A stretch of DNA of 5,162 nt, taken from an uncultured Ruminococcus sp. (lineage in GTDB: Bacteria; Bacillota; Clostridia; Oscillospirales; Ruminococcaceae). The stretch lies in NCBI GenBank assembly GCA_902772615.1, contig CACYBC010000014.1, forward strand, positions 1-5,162, in the 5' to 3' direction. Positions 1 through 5,162 of the stretch are shown piece after piece (within the stretch, counting starts at the first letter, position 1; each line of letters begins with the position of its first letter). The position numbers and the translations under genes are program-made. Below the pieces are notes generated by a model. It was not told where the DNA came from. It made no database searches and saw only the letters and a program-made list of their open reading frames with translations.

Positions 1-1053
1 CACCTGCTCATTGCCGGCGCCACCGGTATGGGAAAGTCTGTCTGCATCAACTCCATCATCCTCAGTCTGCTTTACAAGTGCTCACCGGACGATCTCAGGC
101 TGATACTCGTTGACCCCAAGATGGTCGAGTTTGGCAGCTATAACGGGATACCCCATCTATATATGCCCGTAGTCACGGATCCGAGAAAAGCTGCGGGAGC
201 TCTGGGCTGGGCCGTTTCCGAAATGCTCAAGAGATACCGCACCTTCAGCGAGAACGGATGCCGCGACATCACATCATACAACAGTTATGTCGAAAAACTT
301 CTGAGCAATCCGGGATATGAACCCCCGGAAGGAGAAGAAGAGCCCGAAAAGCTGCCGAGAGTCGTCATCATCATCGACGAGCTCGCAGACCTTATGATCG
401 CCGCACCCAATGAGGTGGAAGAGGCGATACAGAGACTGGCTCAGATGGCCAGAGCGGCAGGCATGTATCTGATACTTGCTACACAGAGACCTTCTGTCGA
501 TGTCATCACAGGCGTCATCAAGAACAATATCCCTTCCAGGATCGCATTTGCGGTCTCATCCCAGGTGGACAGCCGCACGATACTGGATGCGGTCGGAGCT
601 GATAAGCTTCTTGGCAGAGGAGATATGCTGTATTCGCCCGTGGGGACGAACAAGATGGTGAGGATACAGGGCTCATTCGTGTCGGAGGAAGAAGTCGAAG
701 CTGTCGTATCTTATATAAAGAAATACAACAGTGAAGACTACGACGAGAGCGTCATCCAGGAAGTGGAAAGACTTGCGGTCAAGGAGAAAGGAAAGGCTGC
801 AGGACCTGCATCAGAAGAAGACAGCGCTGCGGATGATATGTTTGAGGCCGCGGTGGAAGTCGTTCTGGATGCAGGGCAGGCTTCCACATCGATGCTCCAG
901 AGAAGGCTGCGTCTGGGATATGCGCGCGCCGCCAGGATAATGGATGAGATGGAACAGGCCGGCATCATCTCAGAGCAGGAAGGCAGCAAGCCGAGACAGA
1001 TCAAGATAACCAAACAGCAGTGGCTTGAGAGAACGACTTCCAGATCGGACTGA
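1..1053 (+). CDS. ftsK: DNA translocase FtsK/SpoIIIE, C-terminal part (5' end outside window)
   Basis: This is a hexameric, septum-located ATPase that pumps double-stranded DNA during chromosome segregation or sporulation. The reading frame is open from base 1, so the true start lies upstream. The ATG at 28 falls inside the Walker A motif and cannot be the start. By codon from base 1, Walker A is GATGMGKS at 6-13, Walker B is VVIIIDEL at 121-128 (D126, E127), the conserved ATQRPSVDVITGVIK block is at 160-174, and LLGRGDML is at 203-210. An acidic, low-complexity linker follows at about 243-277. The gamma winged-helix domain, which in this family reads polar KOPS/SRS DNA sites, occupies about 278-342 and includes RLGYARAARIMDEME. 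The end looks complete, with a TGA at 1051-1053. The missing part would hold the membrane anchor and the alpha domain. FtsK, SpoIIIE and SftA cannot be told apart without that N-terminus. The family call is very secure. Confidence 0.97.
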   Translation, partial: HLLIAGATGMGKSVCINSIILSLLYKCSPDDLRLILVDPKMVEFGSYNGIPHLYMPVVTDPRKAAGALGWAVSEMLKRYRTFSENGCRDITSYNSYVEKLLSNPGYEPPEGEEEPEKLPRVVIIIDELADLMIAAPNEVEEAIQRLAQMARAAGMYLILATQRPSVDVITGVIKNNIPSRIAFAVSSQVDSRTILDAVGADKLLGRGDMLYSPVGTNKMVRIQGSFVSEEEVEAVVSYIKKYNSEDYDESVIQEVERLAVKEKGKAAGPASEEDSAADDMFEAAVEVVLDAGQASTSMLQRRLRLGYARAARIMDEMEQAGIISEQEGSKPRQIKITKQQWLERTTSRSD

Positions 1054-1070
1054 GAAAGATCATATCTAAA

Positions 1071-1102
1071 TAAGCCGTGAACATGTATCTGTTCACGGCT
1101 TA
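1071..1102 (+). terminator. Hairpin after ftsK, probable terminator with a poor T-tract
   Basis: A perfect 12-bp inverted repeat (1071-1082 TAAGCCGTGAAC with 1091-1102) encloses an 8-nt loop and starts 17 bp after the ftsK stop. The stem is strong enough for an intrinsic terminator, but the downstream sequence GCATGTTTCATG has only three consecutive Ts. Termination may therefore be partial, or the hairpin may mainly protect the 3' end of the ftsK transcript. No convincing promoter for the following MATE gene was found, so some read-through from ftsK is plausible. Confidence 0.55.
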
Positions 1103-1135
1103 GCATGTTTCATGAAAGAAAAACGGTGAGAGCAA

Positions 1136-2902
1136 ATGGGAAAGAATGATCTGAAGATCATATCGAGACTGATGTTCAGGCTCCTGCCAATGCAGGTCCT
1201 GCTGGGACTCGTCAACTCGATAAACGGAATAGTATCGAGTTTCTACGCGAGTCATTATGTAGGCATGGAAGCGATGAGTGCCATGGGACTTTATGCTCCA
1301 ATAGCGATGCTGTTCAATGCGCTGGGAACGATGTTTGCGGGTGGCAGCGCGATCATCTGCGGGAAATATCTCGGGAAGAACGAGAAAGAAAAGATACAGG
1401 ATGTCTTTTCCATGGATCTGACCCTGTCGGCAGCTGCGGCGATCGCCGGAACGGCTGCTTTCATAGTCATGGGAGCATTCTCATTGACCGGATCCATTAC
1501 ATCTGATGAGGCTGTCCGGGCTGCCTTTGACAGATATCTGCTGGGACAGGCCGCAGGGATCATGCCGATGATGCTGGCAAATCAGCTCCCGGGCTTTCTC
1601 TCGATTGAGAACAGGGGCAACAGAACGACAGCTGCCAGCTTCGCGTGCGTCATAGTGAACCTGATATCCAATCATGTGCTTGTTAAGATGCTGGGCCTTG
1701 GGGAACTGGGACTGTCCCTCGCCGCCTCCGCAGGGATGTGGATCCTGCTGGCAGTACAGATACAGTACTTTACAACGAAAAAGTCGACGCTAAAGGCAAG
1801 GATGGGCAGGGTCAGACCCGGTGAAGCCATGGAAGTGATCCGCACAGGATTCCCCGGAGCAGCCTCTTTTATCTATCAGACTGCCAGGGGACTGATCGTG
1901 AACGGACTTATAGAGAAACATGCGGGCAGCGCGGGACTCTCAGCTTTTGCGACATCCGGAAATGTTATGAATCTCTTCTGGCCGATCCCCACGGGAATGA
2001 TGGCGGTGTCGCGTCTGCTGATGAGCGTGAGCATCGGCGAAGAGGACAGAAAGACACTGATCGATATCATGAAAGTGATGTTCAGAAGGTTCATTCCGCT
2101 AATGCTCGCCGTAGATGCCGGAATCATCGCATCAGCGCCGCTGCTTGGCAGAGCGTTCTTTGCCGATACGGCATCCCCGGTATATGCGATGACTGTCTCC
2201 GGCCTTAGGATACTTCCTCTCTGCATGAGTCTGTCAATAATATGCATGCACTTCACCTGCTACGGACAGGCATCAGGAAAGAAGGCGTATGTCAACACGC
2301 TGGCGCTTCTTGACGGAGTGGTCTCCGTTGCCGGGTTCTCAGCGCTTCTCATTGGATGGCTGGGGATAGATGCGGTATATATAGCCAATGTTCTCAACGG
2401 GGTGGTCACGACTCTTTATATCATCATCTATTCATGGTATTTAAAAAGGCATATCCCGAGAAGCACTGAAGATCTTATGGTGATCCCGGAGGACTTCGGC
2501 GTGGATGACAGTGAAAGGATCGATATCAGTATCACTTCGATCGATGAGGTCGTCACTGTGGCGGAGAGTATACAGAAGTTCTGCCTGGACCGTGGCATCG
2601 ACAGGAAACGGGCGTACGTCGCTGCGTTGGCGATGGAGGAGATGGCTGGCAATGTGGTCAGTCACGGGTTCTCAAAGGACAGCAGGAAGCATACGGTGGA
2701 CATCCGCGTTTCCCACAGAGACAGCGATGTGATCCTCCGCATAAAGGACGACTGTGTCCCGTTTGATCCGAAAGAGAGGGAAACAATACTCGATGAGGAT
2801 GACCCGGCGAAGAATCTTGGGATACGCATGATCTACGGAATGACGGATGATATAACGTATCAGAATATGCTCGGACTGAACGTGCTCACTGTCAGGATCT
2901 GA
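1136..2902 (+). CDS. MATE-family transporter fused to a C-terminal RsbW-like GHKL ATPase domain
   Basis: This is a predicted membrane protein of 588 residues, longer than an ordinary MATE exporter (about 450). Residues 1-437 show about twelve hydrophobic segments in two six-helix halves (roughly 17-38, 50-76, 96-116, 135-155, 165-186, 190-212; then 241-262, 275-300, 318-340, 350-375, 388-410, 414-437). Known MATE proteins export cationic drugs or metabolites by Na+ or H+ antiport; the substrate here cannot be read from sequence. After a short linker, residues about 460-588 look like the serine-kinase/anti-sigma ATPase fold of RsbW and SpoIIAB. The N-box is EEMAGNVVSHGF (E501, E502, N506, H510), the G1 box is DDCVPFDP (538-545), and the G2-like region is NLGIRMIYGM (560-569). 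The ATPase domain should be cytoplasmic. The ATG at 1136 is preceded by GGTGAG at 1125-1130, 5 nt away. No STAS, PP2C or sigma-factor partner is encoded in the window. The domain calls are firm; a regulatory role for the ATPase part is inference. Confidence 0.9.
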   Translation: MGKNDLKIISRLMFRLLPMQVLLGLVNSINGIVSSFYASHYVGMEAMSAMGLYAPIAMLFNALGTMFAGGSAIICGKYLGKNEKEKIQDVFSMDLTLSAAAAIAGTAAFIVMGAFSLTGSITSDEAVRAAFDRYLLGQAAGIMPMMLANQLPGFLSIENRGNRTTAASFACVIVNLISNHVLVKMLGLGELGLSLAASAGMWILLAVQIQYFTTKKSTLKARMGRVRPGEAMEVIRTGFPGAASFIYQTARGLIVNGLIEKHAGSAGLSAFATSGNVMNLFWPIPTGMMAVSRLLMSVSIGEEDRKTLIDIMKVMFRRFIPLMLAVDAGIIASAPLLGRAFFADTASPVYAMTVSGLRILPLCMSLSIICMHFTCYGQASGKKAYVNTLALLDGVVSVAGFSALLIGWLGIDAVYIANVLNGVVTTLYIIIYSWYLKRHIPRSTEDLMVIPEDFGVDDSERIDISITSIDEVVTVAESIQKFCLDRGIDRKRAYVAALAMEEMAGNVVSHGFSKDSRKHTVDIRVSHRDSDVILRIKDDCVPFDPKERETILDEDDPAKNLGIRMIYGMTDDITYQNMLGLNVLTVRI

Positions 2903-2928
2903 AGGATACGGCGACCCGGAAGCAGCTC

Positions 2929-2999
2929 AAACAGTAAAAATGTCCCCCGCGGAAGCTCATGGAACGGAGCTGCGCAGGGGACAATGTTATTTACTGTTT
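2929..2999. repeat. Outer inverted repeat around the shared terminator
   Basis: AAACAGTAAA at 2929-2938 is the exact reverse complement of TTTACTGTTT at 2990-2999, giving a 10-bp outer arm that brackets the terminator hairpin. The right copy covers the mtaB stop codon (TAA on the minus strand, 2991-2993). The arms make the A/T-rich flanks on the two sides complementary, as expected for a bidirectional terminator, and would lengthen the stem in either transcript. Confidence 0.7.
2941..2983 (-). terminator. Terminator between convergent MATE gene and mtaB, best for mtaB
   Basis: TGTCCCC (2941-2947) pairs with GGGGACA (2977-2983). After one mismatch three more pairs follow, and an inner stem AGCTC (2954-2958) with GAGCT (2967-2971) closes on an 8-nt loop. 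Read on the minus strand, the hairpin lies 7 nt after the mtaB stop and is followed directly by five Ts (complement of 2936-2940), the form of an intrinsic terminator. Read on the plus strand it is followed by ATGTTATTTACTGTTTA, a weaker T-rich stretch, so it may also stop transcripts of the MATE gene, whose stop is at 2900-2902. Confidence 0.8.
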
Positions 3000-4283
3000 A
3001 TTATCGGCTTCGATAAGGGCATATCCTTTTTCGACGGATGAAACAGTGCCGATTACGATGTCGTTTCTGCAGGACCCTTCCGCAGTCACTTTAGCGGGGA
3101 TATATCTGTCGGTATATCCGCTGAAACTTCCGTCCGGGAGCTGCTGTTCCAGGATGACGCGGACCTTTTTGCCGACAAAACTCTCCATGACGGAGCTGGA
3201 TATGGGATCCAGAGCCTTCTTCATCCGGGAAGCGCGGCTCTGCTTCTCGGCTCTGGTAAGCTGGCCGGGCATGGAATAAGCCATTGTCCCCGAACGTTTT
3301 GAATACGGGAATATGTGCGTGCGAAGGAAACCTATGCTCCTGCAGAATTCGAGACTCTCCAGGAAATCCTCTTCAGTCTCACCGGGGAACCCGCATATGA
3401 TATCTGTCGTAAATGTCGGGGAGTCAAAGCGCTCCCTGATCCTGTCGCAGGCTTCTCTGTATTGCCCGGCGGTGTAATGACGGTTCATCCTCTTCAGCGT
3501 TCTGTCGCATCCGCTCTGGAGAGAGAGGTGGAACTGGGGACAGAATTTATTGCATGAAGCAAATTTATCCAGCATCTCATCTGTAATGATGTCGCATTCG
3601 AGGGAACTGAGCCTCACGCGTATCACGCTTTCCGGCTCCGCAGCGGCTATGACGGCGTCACCGAGATCGCAGCCGGTGTCTGAACCGTATGCCGCCAGGT
3701 TTATTCCTGCAAGAACGATCTCATGATATCCCTTCTCAGCGAAGGAAAGACTCTGCCTCGTTATCTCTGCAAGAGGCATCGATCTTACTTTTCCTCTGGC
3801 TTTAGGTATCGCACAGTATGTGCAATATTTCTCGCATCCGTCTTCGATCTTCAGAAAAGCCCTGTTATGTTCGAGAAGTTCGTCTGCTTCCAGGCATTCG
3901 AAAGCGGCTTTTGATACGTCTAGTATATCCACGACAGGCTGCCTGTCCCTGAGATAGCTTAAAACGAGGTCCGGGATCGCGGAACGGTTGCCGTTCCCGG
4001 TTACTATGTCGGCGCCAAGTTTTCCTGCGGCTTCAGGGTATGCCTGAGGCCAGCACCCGGTCAGCACGACTGTGGCGCGGGGATTCTCTCTTTTGACACG
4101 GTTGAAGAAAGCCCGGTCCTTGCGGTCCGCGTTTCCGGTGACGGTACAGCAGTTGATGACAACTACATCGGCATCGGAAAGACTGTCCGCGGCGGTGAAG
4201 CCCTTCGAAAGGAAAAGCTTCTGCAGAGCAGCAGATTCATAGAAATTCACTTTGCAACCAAACGTTTCGATGAAGAACTTCAA
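2991..4283 (-). CDS. mtaB: tRNA t6A37 methylthiotransferase MtaB (radical SAM)
   Basis: MtaB is a cytoplasmic enzyme that adds a methylthio group to C2 of N6-threonylcarbamoyladenosine at tRNA position 37, giving ms2t6A in tRNAs that read ANN codons. The protein has 430 residues, normal for the family. The N-terminal methylthiotransferase domain has the three expected iron-sulfur cysteines: C10 in ETFGCKVN, C46 in INCCTVTGNADRK and C77 in VLTGCWPQ. The radical-SAM motif is C150-x3-C154-x2-C157 in DGCEKYCTYCAIPKARG. LSLQSGCDRTLKRMNR (253-268) and DIICGFPGETEEDF (294-307) are typical of the MiaB/RimO/MtaB superfamily, and a diverged TRAM-like RNA-binding domain occupies about 368-427. GCKVN and TVTGNADRK favour MtaB over MiaB (usually GCQMN) or RimO. 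The start is TTG (4281-4283), chosen because the next methionine is near residue 168, past essential cysteines, and because GGAGGT lies 7 nt upstream. The gene is divergent from pgi and convergent with the MATE gene. Confidence 0.92.
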   Translation of the reverse strand: MKFFIETFGCKVNFYESAALQKLFLSKGFTAADSLSDADVVVINCCTVTGNADRKDRAFFNRVKRENPRATVVLTGCWPQAYPEAAGKLGADIVTGNGNRSAIPDLVLSYLRDRQPVVDILDVSKAAFECLEADELLEHNRAFLKIEDGCEKYCTYCAIPKARGKVRSMPLAEITRQSLSFAEKGYHEIVLAGINLAAYGSDTGCDLGDAVIAAAEPESVIRVRLSSLECDIITDEMLDKFASCNKFCPQFHLSLQSGCDRTLKRMNRHYTAGQYREACDRIRERFDSPTFTTDIICGFPGETEEDFLESLEFCRSIGFLRTHIFPYSKRSGTMAYSMPGQLTRAEKQSRASRMKKALDPISSSVMESFVGKKVRVILEQQLPDGSFSGYTDRYIPAKVTAEGSCRNDIVIGTVSSVEKGYALIEADNKQ

Positions 4284-4290
4284 ATAACAG

Positions 4291-4296
4291 ACCTCC
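4291..4296 (-). promoter_or_regulatory. Ribosome binding site that fixes the TTG start of mtaB
   Basis: The minus strand reads GGAGGT here, a full Shine-Dalgarno match, with a 7-nt spacer to the TTG at 4281-4283. No in-frame ATG or GTG lies close enough to use this site, so it decides the unusual start codon. Confidence 0.9.
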
Positions 4297-4313
4297 GGGC
4301 TTCGTTAAGGTCT

Positions 4314-4342
4314 AGTATATACAAAAAGACCGAAAAACAGAA
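4314..4342 (-). promoter_or_regulatory. Candidate mtaB promoter (good -10, weak -35)
   Basis: The minus strand carries TATACT (complement of 4314-4319), a 5 of 6 match to the sigma-A -10 box, preceded by a T-rich stretch. At the usual spacing the -35 position (about 4337-4342) reads TTCTGT, a poor match. Transcription would begin near 4307 and give a leader of about 24 nt that includes the GGAGGT site. The position fits, but the weak -35 makes this tentative; it might depend on an activator or on the T-rich upstream DNA. Confidence 0.4.
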
Positions 4343-4345
4343 GAA

Positions 4346-4383
4346 AAACCGTCATTTTTCACCTGCCCGCTGACTGACGGTTT
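4346..4383. repeat. Inverted repeat in the mtaB/pgi divergent control region
   Basis: AAACCGTCA (4346-4354) and TGACGGTTT (4375-4383) are exact reverse complements separated by 20 nt, with arm centres 29 bp apart. The repeat sits between the predicted -35 regions of the two divergent genes, ending 3 bp before the pgi -35 box. It may be a two-site operator for a dimeric regulator. It could also form a stem: on the minus strand it is followed by TTCTTCTGTTTTT, so it could terminate antisense transcription leaving pgi. Sequence alone does not separate these two readings. Confidence 0.5.
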
Positions 4384-4385
4384 CC

Positions 4386-4414
4386 TTGAAAACGGGAAGT
4401 GGGGATTATATCAT
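4386..4414 (+). promoter_or_regulatory. Predicted sigma-A promoter of pgi
   Basis: TTGAAA (4386-4391) and TATCAT (4409-4414) are each 5 of 6 matches to the -35 and -10 consensus, with the ideal 17-bp spacer. Transcription should start near 4421, giving a leader of about 45 nt before the pgi ATG. The alternative -10 TATATC at 4407-4412 would leave only 15 bp. Confidence 0.65.
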
Positions 4415-4427
4415 TTAATTGAAGGAA

Positions 4428-4442
4428 CGGTGCGATGCACCG
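4428..4442 (+). promoter_or_regulatory. Short leader hairpin upstream of the pgi Shine-Dalgarno
   Basis: CGGTGC (4428-4433) pairs perfectly with GCACCG (4437-4442) around a GAT triloop. It lies in the predicted pgi leader, a few bases after the inferred transcription start and 9 nt before the AAGGAG site. It could stabilise the 5' end of the message or affect ribosome access. It is too small to be a recognisable riboswitch, and chance is possible. Confidence 0.4.
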
Positions 4443-4451
4443 CGTTGTTGT

Positions 4452-4457
4452 AAGGAG
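4452..4457 (+). promoter_or_regulatory. Ribosome binding site of pgi
   Basis: AAGGAG lies 7 nt before the ATG at 4465. It supports this start over the internal ATG at 4555, which lacks a comparable site. Confidence 0.85.
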
Positions 4458-4464
4458 ATCAGAT

Positions 4465-5162
4465 ATGCTCAGGTACGATATTGGTTTACTGGACGGTTTT
4501 CTGACAAAGGGAGAATATGATCTTATTAAAGAGGAGATAGCCTCTGCTTCCGCAATGCTCCGGGACGGCAGCGGAAGAGGGAATGACTTTATTGGCTGGA
4601 GAGATCTTCCGGCTGTTTTTGACATAGATGAATATCAGAGGATAAAGGAAGCTGCAGCAAGGATCAGAGAACAGAGCGGGATCCTTCTCGTCATCGGCAT
4701 AGGCGGATCCTATCTCGGCGCAAGAGCGGTGCTGGAACTGCTCAGAGGCGAACTGCACAATGAGATGGGAGGCCTGAAGGTCTACTTTACCGGCAACTCT
4801 CTGTCAGCTGATGATATATCGGATCTGTTAAAGATCTGCGACACGGCGGATGTGTCGGTTAACGTCATATCCAAATCCGGCACGACGACCGAACCGGCAG
4901 TGGCGTTCAGGATCTTCCGGGATTATCTCATCAGAAGATACGGAGAAGAGGAATCAAGAAAAAGGATCTATGCCACGACGGACAGGACGGGAGGAACGCT
5001 CAGAAAACTCTCGGATGAACAGGGATATGAGACCTTTGTCATACCGGGTGATGTGGGAGGCAGATTCTCTGTCCTCACTCCTGTCGGACTTCTTCCGCTT
5101 GCCGCCGCCGGAATAGATACGGACGCGCTGCTGGAAGGCGCAGAAGAGATGAGAAAACTCAC
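4465..5162 (+). CDS. pgi: Glucose-6-phosphate isomerase, N-terminal half (3' end outside window)
   Basis: This cytoplasmic enzyme interconverts glucose 6-phosphate and fructose 6-phosphate, the second step of glycolysis, reversible for gluconeogenesis. The frame stays open from the ATG to the right edge, giving 232 codons plus two bases, about half of the roughly 450-residue Bacillus-type enzyme. Visible family landmarks are NDFIGWRDLP near residues 40-49, the nucleotide-fold-like loop VIGIGGSYLGARA (76-88), the sugar-phosphate-binding stretch ISKSGTTTEPAVAFRIFR (135-152), KRIYATTD, and the PROSITE-type signature DVGGRFSVLTPVGLL (196-210) with the conserved active-site R200. The region between the GIGGS and SKSGTTTEP motifs is a few residues shorter than in the Bacillus enzyme as I remember it. 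The start is supported by AAGGAG 7 nt upstream and by alignment with the usual N-terminus. The gene has its own predicted promoter and diverges from mtaB. The later glutamate and lysine catalytic residues lie outside the window. Confidence 0.96.
   Translation, partial: MLRYDIGLLDGFLTKGEYDLIKEEIASASAMLRDGSGRGNDFIGWRDLPAVFDIDEYQRIKEAAARIREQSGILLVIGIGGSYLGARAVLELLRGELHNEMGGLKVYFTGNSLSADDISDLLKICDTADVSVNVISKSGTTTEPAVAFRIFRDYLIRRYGEEESRKRIYATTDRTGGTLRKLSDEQGYETFVIPGDVGGRFSVLTPVGLLPLAAAGIDTDALLEGAEEMRKL

Noticed and set aside
28..1053. ATG at 28 as the start of ftsK
   Set aside because: The codon is the methionine inside the Walker A loop; the upstream in-frame residues HLLIAGATG are conserved FtsK sequence.
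738..1106. Open reading frame of 122 codons on the minus strand opposite the ftsK end
   Set aside because: It is antisense to a clearly conserved FtsK gamma domain, spans the ftsK terminator hairpin, and its serine- and alanine-rich translation shows no family motif.
1024..1110. Promoter for the MATE gene
   Set aside because: TTGAGA at 1025-1030 has no -10 at a usable distance, and the best pair (TGAACA 1078-1083, TAGCAT 1101-1106) matches only 4 of 6 at each box and runs through the hairpin.
1876..2256. Open reading frame of 126 codons on the minus strand inside the MATE gene
   Set aside because: It lies wholly within the transporter helices on the opposite strand and has no recognisable domain.
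2959..3557. Plus-strand open frames over the mtaB 3' half
   Set aside because: They are antisense to the conserved mtaB radical-SAM and TRAM regions; one begins inside the terminator hairpin and none shows a motif.
4421..4464. Riboswitch in the pgi leader
   Set aside because: The predicted leader is only about 45 nt with one 6-bp stem, too short for a known ligand-binding class.
4359..4758. Minus-strand open frames over the pgi start
   Set aside because: They are antisense to conserved pgi motifs. The minus-strand terminator-like stem at 4346-4383 could hint at a transcript here, but the translations resemble no protein family.

Overview
The window looks like chromosomal housekeeping DNA from a Gram-positive anaerobe of the Clostridia/Lachnospiraceae kind. 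This is an inference from three things: a SpoIIIE-type FtsK with a gamma domain, a short Bacillus-type glucose-6-phosphate isomerase, and codon use rich in AGA/AGG and ATA at roughly balanced GC, all judged by eye. No tRNA, rRNA, CRISPR, insertion sequence, integrase or phage gene is visible.

Layout. (1) 1-1053, plus strand: the C-terminal part of an FtsK/SpoIIIE DNA translocase, cut by the left edge, followed by a 12-bp hairpin. (2) 1136-2902, plus strand: a 588-residue protein joining a complete 12-helix MATE-type transporter to a C-terminal RsbW/SpoIIAB-like GHKL ATPase domain. This is the least ordinary gene here. (3) 2991-4283, minus strand: mtaB, a radical-SAM tRNA methylthiotransferase that starts at TTG behind a strong Shine-Dalgarno sequence. 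It converges on the MATE gene, and a nested palindrome lies between the two stops. (4) 4465 to the right edge, plus strand: the first half of pgi, divergent from mtaB.

The 181-bp mtaB/pgi spacer holds a good sigma-A-type promoter for pgi, a weaker candidate promoter for mtaB, an inverted repeat lying between the two -35 regions, and a short hairpin in the predicted pgi leader. The gaps are 82 bp (ftsK-MATE), 88 bp (MATE-mtaB) and 181 bp (mtaB-pgi), so no stretch over 300 bp lacks a gene.

The four genes do not form a pathway. They cover chromosome translocation, membrane transport, tRNA modification at position 37 and glycolysis, and each appears to be its own transcription unit. No new multi-gene system is visible. 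The most useful leads are the transporter-ATPase fusion and the symmetric DNA in the mtaB/pgi control region.
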